Assembly (NCBI RefSeq): GCF_001888165.1
Contig: NZ_CP015455.1
Coordinates: 2,288,001-2,352,000 of the forward strand
Reading direction: 5' to 3'
Source: Syntrophotalea acetylenica
Lineage (GTDB): Bacteria; Desulfobacterota; Desulfuromonadia; Desulfuromonadales; Syntrophotaleaceae
DNA: 64,000 bases
Below are positions 26,695-33,977 of this stretch, piece after piece. Made by a program: the position numbers and the translations under genes. The notes below the pieces were generated by a model. The model was given only the letters and a program-made list of their open reading frames with translations. It had not been told where the DNA came from and made no database searches. The first letter of the stretch is position 1. The number at the start of each line of letters is the position of its first letter.

Positions 26695-27660
26695 ATGAGC
26701 AAACTTCAAGCCTTCCTCGAATACGCCCTGATTCAAAAAAGCACGCAGGATTCCCGGCATCTCGGGGACCGCAGCAAATATATCGGCGCATCCGATATAG
26801 CCGGCTGCCCCCGCAAGGCTGTCATGTCCCGCCTGCACCCTGTCGAGCAGAACGCCGCCACACTGATGCGTTTCGCACGAGGGCACGCAGCCGAGGGCCT
26901 GGTGGACAGCATCTTTCGCGCGGGAGGACAGAACCCCAAGCGTGAAGTGGAAGTACGCCATCCCAAGTACCCCTGGCTTCGCTGCCATATCGACTTTCTG
27001 TTTGTCGGGAAGAACGGCCGGGTGCACATCATGGAACTGAAGACCACCAACGGCATTCCCGAGGCGCCCTATGCCTCCTGGGTAAACCAGATTCATGTCC
27101 AGATGGGTTTGCTGGAAATGAGCTTTCCGGACGCGGAGATCGGCGGGAGCATACTCGCTGTCGATCTGAACGCCGGCCAGTGGCATGAGTTCAATAACTA
27201 CAAACCGAATGAAATTCTTTTTGAACACCTGGTCGAAAAGGGGCAAGTCATAAAATCCGCCCTCGATGCTACGAAGGCGGACGCTGTTGCCCCGGAACCC
27301 GGCCTGCTGTGCGGATATTGCGATTATTGCGGGACCTGCCCGGCGCATCTCGATGGCGCTTGCGACGTTCCCGAGGAGGTCGAAATCCTGGCACAGCAAT
27401 ATCTGGAAACAAGCCAGGCCAAAAAAGAGTGCGACAACCGCCTGAAAAAGCTCAAAAGCGACATTTATGGCTTTACCGGCACCCGCTTCAAGGGCGCGTC
27501 CGACGCGCTGTTTATCGCTGCGTTCGAAGTCGGACCTTCCGAAGCCGTGGATATTAAGGCGCTCAGAAGCAGGTATCCGGAGGTTTACGAAGAGGTGAAG
27601 TCCGAACGGGCCGGTTACATTAGGCTCGATATCAAGCCGAGAAACGCCAAAGCCGCCTGA
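26695..27660 (+). CDS. Cas4/RecB-like PD-(D/E)XK exonuclease with Fe-S-type cysteines
   Basis: A 321-residue nuclease. The RecB-family core is visible: H63 and E67 in ARGHAAEGLVDS, D100 in RCHIDFLF, and E114-L-K116 in IMELKTTN. Cysteine C38 (AGCPRKA) and the cluster C206, C209, C212, C215 (LLCGYCDYCGTCPAH) resemble the 4Fe-4S ligands of Cas4 and AddB. It should resect DNA ends so that Bet can anneal, like lambda Exo with Beta. In SXT the corresponding exo gene also follows bet. A helical C-terminal region (SQAKKECDNRLKKLKSDIYG) may bind DNA. Confidence 0.85.
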   Translation: MSKLQAFLEYALIQKSTQDSRHLGDRSKYIGASDIAGCPRKAVMSRLHPVEQNAATLMRFARGHAAEGLVDSIFRAGGQNPKREVEVRHPKYPWLRCHIDFLFVGKNGRVHIMELKTTNGIPEAPYASWVNQIHVQMGLLEMSFPDAEIGGSILAVDLNAGQWHEFNNYKPNEILFEHLVEKGQVIKSALDATKADAVAPEPGLLCGYCDYCGTCPAHLDGACDVPEEVEILAQQYLETSQAKKECDNRLKKLKSDIYGFTGTRFKGASDALFIAAFEVGPSEAVDIKALRSRYPEVYEEVKSERAGYIRLDIKPRNAKAA

Positions 27661-27989
27661 CGCTGCCAACCTTAAACAGGCTGCGAACCACCGCCCTGGC
27701 GAGGGACTTCCTTTTCAGGAGGGCGTTTTGCGCCCCGGGAAGGAAACAGCCATTCTTTGGATGGAAAGCACCTCGATTAAGCTTTGAATTAAATCAAAAC
27801 CAAGGCCCCTTATTGCTTTTTGTGGTCCTGTTTTTTGTATTCGCAGCTGGAATTATTGCCCATGATAGGTGGGTGACAAGGCATCACAAGCGTCAGAATT
27901 AAATAATCAGAAATAGGCGTTGTCCGCACGGACCTTTGCCAAACAACAGGGGTTTGTCCTTCAACAAGGGGCAGACCTTTTTTATGATC
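27661..27989. other. Intergenic region with a possible decayed leader
   Basis: About 330 bp. CGCCCT (27692-27697) and AGGGCG (27720-27725) plus GGAAGGAAACA look like a weak copy of the leader family, but only an 8-codon frame follows (ATG at 27761). The right part is AT-rich. It may be the scar of a lost gene. Confidence 0.35.
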
Positions 27990-28069
27990 CGACCCCGATC
28001 CGGGGGAGACCTTCTCCCTTGGCGGGGAACGTGTCTTCCCCGGTCGATCATCGACAAGGAGAAGACACG
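27990..28069 (+). promoter_or_regulatory. Structured leader copy 6 (before the CobS-like gene)
   Basis: GGGAGA-CCT-TCTCCC is a perfect first hairpin. GGGGGAGAC (28002-28010) can instead pair with GTGTCTTCCCC (28031-28041). GTGTCTTC is also the exact complement of GAAGACAC (28061-28068), which lies between SD AAGGAG and the ATG. A hairpin CGATCATCG separates them. Confidence 0.7.
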
Positions 28070-29002
28070 ATGACTCCCAAATCCTTCAGCATCGCAAAAA
28101 CCTTCGATCTGGAAGGAATCCCCGAAAAGCTCACGGTACGGGGATACACGGAACGGACCTCGTTCGTTCCTGCTGTGGACCCGGCCTACCGCTTTCGCAA
28201 GGAACTCCTCTCGGATCTGCTGGCCTGGCACATGCTCGGCGGTACCGAAGGTCTTTACCTGACCGGACCCACCGGCTCCGGGAAATCGACCCTTATCACC
28301 CAGGCCGCCGCTCGCCTGAACATTTCCGTGCAGCGGGTCACGGCCCACAGCCGATTGGAAACGCCTGAACTGATTGGCCACTACGCGCTGGTGAACGGCA
28401 GCATGTCCTTCGTGGACGGGCCGTTGACCATCGCCATGCGCCAAGGACACTGGTTCCTTCTGGATGAGATCGACCTTCTCGATCCGGCAACCGCTGCCGG
28501 CCTCAACGGGATTGTCGAGGGGGCGCCCCTTGTGATCCCGGAAAAGGGCGGTGAAATGGTTTTCCCGGCTCTCGGTTTCGCGTTCATCGCGACCGGCAAC
28601 ACGGCAGGCTCCGGTGACCAGACCGGACTTTACCAGGGAACCCTGCGCCAGAACCTGGCCTTTCTGGACCGTTTCTGGATGGTCGAGGTCGGCTATCCGA
28701 CAGCGGAACAGGAAACCATGATCCTGGCTCAGGCGGCCCCCACAATCCCCGAAGAGATCAGGAAGGGAATGATCAGCTACGCCGCCGAGGTGCGAAAGCT
28801 CTTTCTTGGCGGACAGATCGAAGTCACCCTCTCCACCCGGACTCTGGTCCGGTGGGCGAAGCTCGCGGAGTTCTTCCGGCCCATGGCGGCCCAGGGGATA
28901 AACCCGCTGCACCACGCCCTGGAACGCGCCCTGTCCTTCAGGGCCGAGCCGGAGAGCCGCAGCGCCCTGTCGGAAATTGTCCAGCGGATCTTCGGAGGGT
29001 GA
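28070..29002 (+). CDS. MoxR/CobS-like AAA+ ATPase
   Basis: A 310-residue AAA+ protein. Walker A is GPTGSGKST (66-74), Walker B WFLLDEIDLLD (about 127-137), and the sensor-1 region AFIATGNTAG. The N-terminus (LEGIPEKLTVRGYTERTSFV) resembles CobS. CobS-type ATPases pair with VWA proteins: in cobalamin synthesis CobS/CobT load cobalt, elsewhere MoxR/VWA pairs act as chaperones. A VWA partner lies three genes downstream and no cobalamin genes are near, so an element-specific remodelling role is more likely. SXT also carries a cobS-like gene near its recombination genes. The start follows AAGGAGAAGACACG. Confidence 0.9.
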   Translation: MTPKSFSIAKTFDLEGIPEKLTVRGYTERTSFVPAVDPAYRFRKELLSDLLAWHMLGGTEGLYLTGPTGSGKSTLITQAAARLNISVQRVTAHSRLETPELIGHYALVNGSMSFVDGPLTIAMRQGHWFLLDEIDLLDPATAAGLNGIVEGAPLVIPEKGGEMVFPALGFAFIATGNTAGSGDQTGLYQGTLRQNLAFLDRFWMVEVGYPTAEQETMILAQAAPTIPEEIRKGMISYAAEVRKLFLGGQIEVTLSTRTLVRWAKLAEFFRPMAAQGINPLHHALERALSFRAEPESRSALSEIVQRIFGG

Positions 29003-29003
29003 C

Positions 29004-29381
29004 ATGCAAATACCGCAAAACACGATCTGCGGCGTCTGGATGCGCTGTCCCAACGCCCATGGAGGCAAGGACTGGCTGGGGTTTCTGACCGGTGAGCATG
29101 TGCTCTCCTGCTGGGGACGTACCGGGCAGATCCGCCAGTCCAGGGTGCTCAGCAACCATCCCTCCCGAAATATGTTAAAACGCAAAATCAACGAGAAGCT
29201 GGCCAAAGGCTACGACATCATCGCCGTAACGTATGGCGCTGTCTGGTCCAGGTCGGCAGATTTTCAACCCGGGCTGATACCTGATCCGCCCGGCCCAGCG
29301 CAAAACGCTCCACCCAAGGAAAACCGGCAGGCTCAGGCCGTGTCCCGATGGATAGAAGGCAGCAGCCAAGCCTGGTTCTAA
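29004..29381 (+). CDS. WGR-domain-like small protein
   Basis: A 125-residue protein. The core VLSCWGRTGQIRQSRVL followed by LKRKINEKLAKGYDII resembles the WGR domain, which in PARPs and MolR-type proteins binds nucleic acid ends. The start ATG lies 2 bp after the CobS-like gene with SD GGAGGG; the two are co-translated. The last 45 residues are proline-rich and look unstructured. The WGR assignment is made by eye from W-G-R and the K-x-x-GY spacing. A second small WGR-like gene lies at 44.8 kb. Confidence 0.5.
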   Translation: MQIPQNTICGVWMRCPNAHGGKDWLGFLTGEHVLSCWGRTGQIRQSRVLSNHPSRNMLKRKINEKLAKGYDIIAVTYGAVWSRSADFQPGLIPDPPGPAQNAPPKENRQAQAVSRWIEGSSQAWF

Positions 29382-29383
29382 CC

Positions 29384-29467
29384 GAAACCCCGCTGCGGGA
29401 AAGACGCTCCCCGCTTTGGGGGCCTGGTGTCTTTCCCGCAGTCCGTTGACGACAAGGAGAAGCCACC
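29384..29467 (+). promoter_or_regulatory. Structured leader copy 7 (before DUF3150)
   Basis: GCGGGAAAGAC (29395-29405) pairs perfectly over 11 bp with GTCTTTCCCGC (29429-29439), or alternatively GCGGG with nearby CCCGC. SD AAGGAGAAGCCACC can pair with GGTGTCTT with one mismatch. Confidence 0.7.
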
Positions 29468-30385
29468 ATGTTCGATCTGCTCCAGAAACTGGTTTGCATC
29501 AGCCTCGACATTCATATCTGGAGCGGCCAGAAAAAGCTTCAGGCCGCCGATCTCAATCTCACAGCCGGGGAAATCCCCCCGGAAAAACTCGCCTCGCTCG
29601 GCATCAAGAAGATCTGCAACCCGAGCCTGCTTAAACCTTTCCAAACACTTCGCCGTCGTGCGGAACGCATCTGTGAAGCCTCGGGCGTCCGTTTTCTGGG
29701 TGGCTTCGCCGTTCCCGAAGACAAAGCTCAGGCGGTAGGCGCTGAGCTGGAAAAGGTCGCGGCGGAATTCGAGGCGGAAAAATCCGCATTTCTGAGGAAC
29801 TACCAGCAGTCCGTGTCGGACTGGATGGACACCATCCCGGATCGCTGGCGGTTGATGGTCGCACAGGCCGTCGAATTGCCGGAGCACGTTTCCGAGCGGC
29901 TCTCCTTCGCCTTCCAGACCTATCAGGTTCAGAGCGTTGAGGGCTTGAACGGTGGCCTTGAGCAGTCGCTCCAGGGATTGGGTGGCCAACTGTTTCAGGA
30001 AATCGCGCAGGCCGCCAGGCAATCGTGGGAAGCTTCCTTTCGAGGGAAGACGCAGGCCGGGCAGAAGGCCCTGCGCCCCATTCGAGCCATTCTGGATAAG
30101 GCCAAGGGTCTGTCCTTTCTGGACGGCAGCCTGGCCCCGGTTATCGACGGCATCGAGGCTGAACTGGCCGGATTGCCAAGGTCTGGTCGGCTCGAAGGCC
30201 GTGACTTTCACACCCTTGTGGGCATCCTGAACACCCTGACCAACCTCGACGGGATTATGCTGCCCAGTGAGCCTGGTCTGGAGGAATGGGAGTCGCATGG
30301 CGAAACGGAAAGTTCCGAACACGAGATCAAGGAGATGATTCAGCCAGCGGTTCAGCCCGTAACGATGCCAGCAACCTGGTTTTGA
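29468..30385 (+). CDS. DUF3150-family protein
   Basis: A 305-residue helical protein matching the DUF3150 pattern as I know it: LDIHIWSGQKKLQAADL, IPPEKLASLGIKKICNPS, LRRRAERICEASGVRFLGGF and FLRNYQQSVSDWMDTIPDRW. DUF3150 genes occur between CobS-like AAA+ and VWA genes in integrative elements, and so here. It may bridge the ATPase and the VWA protein. No catalytic motif is visible. The start follows AAGGAGAAGCCACC. Confidence 0.8.
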   Translation: MFDLLQKLVCISLDIHIWSGQKKLQAADLNLTAGEIPPEKLASLGIKKICNPSLLKPFQTLRRRAERICEASGVRFLGGFAVPEDKAQAVGAELEKVAAEFEAEKSAFLRNYQQSVSDWMDTIPDRWRLMVAQAVELPEHVSERLSFAFQTYQVQSVEGLNGGLEQSLQGLGGQLFQEIAQAARQSWEASFRGKTQAGQKALRPIRAILDKAKGLSFLDGSLAPVIDGIEAELAGLPRSGRLEGRDFHTLVGILNTLTNLDGIMLPSEPGLEEWESHGETESSEHEIKEMIQPAVQPVTMPATWF

Positions 30386-30390
30386 TCCTT

Positions 30391-30453
30391 CCCCCGCCGT
30401 TCCGGGGCGTTTTTTGAGACGTCCCGAACGGGGGGCGTCTTGCCGGAGGAACC
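30391..30453 (+). promoter_or_regulatory. Structured leader copy 8 (before the VWA gene)
   Basis: CGGGGCGT pairs with ACGTCCCG (one G-U) as first hairpin; AGACGTCCCG can instead pair with CGGGGGGCGTCT immediately downstream. SD GGAGGA follows directly. Shortest copy of the family. Confidence 0.6.
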
Positions 30454-32172
30454 ATGAGCCAACACCTATTCATCAAATCCCTGCCCGTGGTCGCCATGGC
30501 GATGGGCAACAAAATGGGCGTCGAGGTCGTCATGCAGGGGAGCCAGGCCAGAACCGATGGCAACACCATCTACTTGCCGGCCCTTCCCGAAGGTGACAAG
30601 TCCCTTTGGATTCTGGCCCGTGGGTACATCGATCACGAAGCCGGGCATATACGCCATACCGATTTTTCTCACGTGGGGAGCACACCGATCCACAGGGCGC
30701 TCACCAACATTCTTGAAGACATCCGCATTGAACTGGAGATGGGCGGGTCCTATCCCGGTTGCGCGGTAAACCTACGAAACCTGGCGAATCATCTTGCGCA
30801 GGAAGGAGCCTTCACCCCGGAAGCCAATCGGCCAGAACAGCTTCTGCCGGCCTGGATATTGACCGCGTGTCGAAGCCGAGTGCTGAAACAGGAAGCCCTG
30901 GAGCCCATTGCCCGGAAAGCACGCCAGGAGCTGGAAGGACTTCTTGGCCCTTGCCTCGTTGGGAAAATCGAGAAGGTGCTGACAGGTGTGAAAGCCCTGC
31001 AATCAACCGGGCAGGCAGCAACCATGGCGGAGGAGATTCTTCAATTGCTCCGCCAGGAACAGGATGCGGCCGATAAGCAACAGAAAAATCAGGCTCAAGA
31101 ACAAAAAAGCGAGGCCGATGGCCAGAGTGACCAAGGGCAAGAAGGGCAATGCCCTCCCCCGTCGAAATTGGACGGAGACAGCAAGCAGGATGCCTCCAGT
31201 GGCTCCCCTTCCTTCCAGGATCATGATGCCTTGTCCGGTTCGGACCGGGACGGCGGAGAGAAGGCGAATACAGCCTCCGACCCCAACCCTTCCCGATGCC
31301 GCAAGGCACTGAGAAAAATCCTCGATGAAGATCCAGGAGCGTTCGGAGACATCGGCACCCATTGCGCCGCAAAACTGAGCGCCACTTCCCAAAACAGCGA
31401 GGAGCATGCCCTGACCGGGATTTACCCCGGAGAAACCCCTGCCCATGAACTCCTTTCCGGGCCACCGCCCGACCTTCATCAGGTTCGGGCTGAAACGGTT
31501 GGCCTGCGTTCCAGGCTGACAAGGCTGGTGCAGGCCTCCAGGCTCAAAAGGTCCGGTGCGGGCAGATGGGGGCGCCTGGTGGATCACCGTGTTCTGCATC
31601 GCCTGCCCACCAGCGATCCGCGCATCTTCAGGCGCAAGGAGGAAAGAAGCGCCATCCACACTGCGGTTCTCATCCTTCTGGATCGTTCGGGATCAATGGA
31701 TGGTCCAAGGATCGGGCTGGCAAAAAAGGCGGTCCTGGCGTTGGCCGACGCCTTGGGAACCATTCCCGGCGTCAGTGTGGCGACAGCGGCTTTCCCCGGA
31801 ACGGATAATCGGGTGGTTCCTTTGACCCGGTTCGGCCAGTCGGTCGCCAGGTCGAAAACCGGCTATGGCATCGGCGCAAGCGGAGGTACGCCTCTGGTTC
31901 CGGCCTTGGGCTGGGCCCGCGCTCGAATGGCCGTTCGGCGGGAATCCAGGAAAATTGTCCTGGTTGCAACCGATGGCCAGCCAAGAAATCCGGCAACCGT
32001 CAAGGCCATGATCCGGAAACTCGAAGCCGAAGGCATTGAGATGATGGGACTGGGCATTCTGGACAACGGTGTAACCGGACGCTATTTCCGTAAGAATCAA
32101 ACCCTAAAGAAGCTTTCGGAACTGCCGGAAACGGTCTTTGGGATGCTCAGGGACGCCCTGACGGAAAAGTAA
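30454..32172 (+). CDS. CobT-like VWA-domain protein with HExxH motif
   Basis: A 572-residue protein. The N-terminal domain contains DHEAGHIRHTDF (HEAGH at 61-65), as in CobT-like proteins. A long low-complexity, Gln/Asp/Ser-rich linker lies at about 205-290, and a C-terminal VWA domain has the MIDAS motif DRSGSMDG (from residue 410) and VLVATDGQPRNP. It is the likely partner of the CobS-like ATPase: AAA+/VWA pairs remodel or load metals into targets. Whether HEAGH is an active zinc peptidase site is unknown; it is also the conserved N-terminal feature of this VWA subfamily. Its leader and close neighbours tie it to the element's DNA-processing block. Confidence 0.87.
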   Translation: MSQHLFIKSLPVVAMAMGNKMGVEVVMQGSQARTDGNTIYLPALPEGDKSLWILARGYIDHEAGHIRHTDFSHVGSTPIHRALTNILEDIRIELEMGGSYPGCAVNLRNLANHLAQEGAFTPEANRPEQLLPAWILTACRSRVLKQEALEPIARKARQELEGLLGPCLVGKIEKVLTGVKALQSTGQAATMAEEILQLLRQEQDAADKQQKNQAQEQKSEADGQSDQGQEGQCPPPSKLDGDSKQDASSGSPSFQDHDALSGSDRDGGEKANTASDPNPSRCRKALRKILDEDPGAFGDIGTHCAAKLSATSQNSEEHALTGIYPGETPAHELLSGPPPDLHQVRAETVGLRSRLTRLVQASRLKRSGAGRWGRLVDHRVLHRLPTSDPRIFRRKEERSAIHTAVLILLDRSGSMDGPRIGLAKKAVLALADALGTIPGVSVATAAFPGTDNRVVPLTRFGQSVARSKTGYGIGASGGTPLVPALGWARARMAVRRESRKIVLVATDGQPRNPATVKAMIRKLEAEGIEMMGLGILDNGVTGRYFRKNQTLKKLSELPETVFGMLRDALTEK

Positions 32173-32224
32173 CTGAAGTTTGGCGTGGGGATTATTGGAT
32201 AAGTAATCAAGGAAGGAGACAATA

Positions 32225-32383
32225 ATGGTAACCAGATGCAATGCTAAAACCGAAGTCTACTCCAGGGTGTGCGGATTTTTCCGCCCCGTCCAGCAATGGA
32301 ACAGGGGCAAGCGGGAGGAGTTTAAGGAGAGGCGGGAGTTTGTCGTCAACCACTCTGACCTTGAAGCTTCCTCGGAGAATTGA
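32225..32383 (+). CDS. 52-residue protein resembling the C-terminus of class III ribonucleotide reductase
   Basis: A short gene with a strong SD (AAGGAAGGAGACAATA). TEVYSRVCGFFRPVQQWNRG followed by KREEFKERREFV closely follows the C-terminal segment of anaerobic ribonucleoside-triphosphate reductase NrdD, around the region just before the glycyl-radical and zinc-binding end. All other NrdD parts are missing. It could be a free-standing accessory peptide for NrdD or a decoy that modulates it; free NrdD-tail-like proteins are not something I can place in a named family. Upstream is the VWA gene, downstream radC. Confidence 0.6.
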   Translation: MVTRCNAKTEVYSRVCGFFRPVQQWNRGKREEFKERREFVVNHSDLEASSEN

Positions 32384-32543
32384 ATCCTGGTCAAAAAAGT
32401 TCATCCCAAAGTCGTCCTGGAGGAGACCACCGTCATGCCCCCCCTGAGGACGCTAGAAGTCGCCCCCATGCGGGGGTCGGAATGAAACGTCACTTGGAAA
32501 AACGACCCGGAAACCGGTCGCCACATGGATTTTAAATTAAAAT

Positions 32544-32612
32544 CACCCCAACACGGGGGCTGACACAGCCCCCGGAAGGGGCCCATGTCTGCCCCCCACA
32601 GGAGGACAAGAC
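32544..32612 (+). promoter_or_regulatory. Structured leader copy 9 (before radC)
   Basis: GGGGGCTG-ACA-CAGCCCCC is a perfect 8-bp first hairpin (32555-32573). GGGGGCTGACA can instead pair with TGTCTGCCCCC (32586-32596). CATGTCT (32584-32590) is the exact complement of AGACATG (32609-32615), which includes the radC start codon. SD is AGGAGGA. Confidence 0.7.
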
Positions 32613-33107
32613 ATGGAAGCCATAAACTTCTTCGGCCTTGAGCCGGAACAGAAAACCAAACGAATCCGCATCCGTTCGATTCGGGCCATCTTTAAAAACG
32701 AGGTGGTCAGGGAGAAAGCTCCGGCCTGGGTGACAAAAACCTGCAAAAGTCCGGAAAACACCTTCGAACTTTTCCGTGACCTTGGCAGGGAATCCAAGGA
32801 GCACTTTGTAGCGCTGCACCTGGACACCAAGAACCGGATCATTTGCTACGACACGGTGTCCATCGGTTCGCTTAGCGCGAGCATTGTTCACCCGAGAGAG
32901 GTGTTCAAATCGGCGCTGCTGTCTTCGGCGGCAGCGGTCATCTTCCTGCACAACCACCCTTCGGGGGATACGACACCAAGCCGGGAGGATATCGAGATCT
33001 CCAAACGGCTCAAGCAAGCCGGCGACCTTCTTGGCATCCGGGTGCTGGATCATTTGATTGTCGGTGAGAAGGGATTCTATTCCTTCGCGGACACCGGCAA
33101 TTTCTGA
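32613..33107 (+). CDS. radC: RadC-like JAB/MPN-domain protein
   Basis: A 164-residue protein with the JAB metal motif FLHNHPSGDTTPS (H113, H115, S117, D119) and the family ending HLIVGEKGFYSFADTGNF. The N-terminal helix-hairpin-helix of long RadC proteins is absent; short forms like this are common in plasmids and integrative elements such as SXT. Despite the name, a role in repair is not established. It has its own structured leader, like the other DNA-processing genes here. Confidence 0.92.
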   Translation: MEAINFFGLEPEQKTKRIRIRSIRAIFKNEVVREKAPAWVTKTCKSPENTFELFRDLGRESKEHFVALHLDTKNRIICYDTVSIGSLSASIVHPREVFKSALLSSAAAVIFLHNHPSGDTTPSREDIEISKRLKQAGDLLGIRVLDHLIVGEKGFYSFADTGNF

Positions 33108-33114
33108 GAAATCC

Positions 33115-33182
33115 GACCATCGCGTTTTCTTTTTGGCTGAGGCTTTGGCTTCAGGTTTGGAGAATGGCGCGATGGTCTTTTT
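33115..33182 (+). terminator. Long-loop inverted repeat with T-tract after radC
   Basis: GACCATCGCG (33115-33124) and CGCGATGGTC (33168-33177) form a perfect 10-bp stem, followed by TTTTT. A loop of about 43 nt is unusually long for a terminator, though an inner GGCT..AGCC-like fold may shorten it. Confidence 0.5.
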
Positions 33183-33239
33183 CGTGGAAGACATAGTACT
33201 GCTATCCTCTTTGCCCTACCCCTGTGTTAAAGGAGAAAA

Positions 33240-33680
33240 ATGATGATAAATACGGCCATTTTTGTAATAGCTGCGCTGATACTGTCGGGCTGTTCTGCTG
33301 CCTCACTCCGAAAAGCGGAACAGGAAACAGGTTTTGTCGCCCTTGCCAACCCCCTCGGCGAGGTTATCCATTTTCCGCTCCTGGTTGCTTCGATGGTTGC
33401 CAATGCCGCGAACAGACCGGAATTTGTTGTCGAAAAGAGAGAGCCTTGGCGGCCGGGGCTTCCCGGAGACATTTCAAAAGAGGAATACGAGGCGTTGAGC
33501 GACGAGGAATACCTGAGCCTGATAGCGCGGGCAAGGGGCGCCGAAAGAAAGGCGGCCAGATCGGCGAGTGGGGTCGGAAGCGACTATCCGGGGAAAACTG
33601 AGGCCAAAGAACCAACCGATACGAAGCAGTTGAGCACCAGGGACTTGCAGTTACCATTGTTTTCCCCTGTCCCGAATTAA
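33240..33680 (+). CDS. Predicted lipoprotein of unknown function
   Basis: A 146-residue protein with a lipoprotein signal: a hydrophobic stretch then LILSGC (Cys 18). The mature part includes FVALANPLGEVIHFPLLVAS and an acidic helix (ISKEEYEALSDEEYLSLIAR). No family recognised. SD AAAGGAGAA precedes two adjacent ATG codons (33240, 33243). It is the last rightward gene before the strand switch to the two-component genes. Confidence 0.65.
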   Translation: MMINTAIFVIAALILSGCSAASLRKAEQETGFVALANPLGEVIHFPLLVASMVANAANRPEFVVEKREPWRPGLPGDISKEEYEALSDEEYLSLIARARGAERKAARSASGVGSDYPGKTEAKEPTDTKQLSTRDLQLPLFSPVPN

Positions 33681-33785
33681 CTCGTCGGGACCTGACAATT
33701 CAAAGTCGACGATCCCGTTTTCAAAAACAATGCGACCTCAAGCCCGAACCAGCCCTTGTTAATACCATATCCTCGGACTCAAAAA

Positions 33786-33977
33786 TTATAAAAATTGAGC
33801 CGGTTTTTTCTTGGCTTTTTGCAGGCGCTTGTTGAGAGTTTGGCGCGTAACCCCCAGCATGGAAGCCGCAATGCCTTGGTTTCCCTTGGCTAGTTTCATG
33901 GCCTCCTCAATGAGGAATTTTTCTACCTCGCAGATTTTTGGCAATCGCTGCAGTCTCCCCTGCAGTGTATCGACCAC
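33786..33977 (-). pseudogene. Detached Fis-type HTH of the sigma-54 response regulator
   Basis: Encodes FLIEEAMKLAKGNQGIAASM and LGVTRQTLNKRL, the Fis-like DNA-binding helix-turn-helix that should end the response regulator to the right. It lies in a different frame from the ATPase part. Reading the frame back gives FNALQNKVVVDTLQGRLQRL, which joins the regulator at a run of seven G (34005-34011). A one-base slip there explains the split. Confidence 0.75.
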
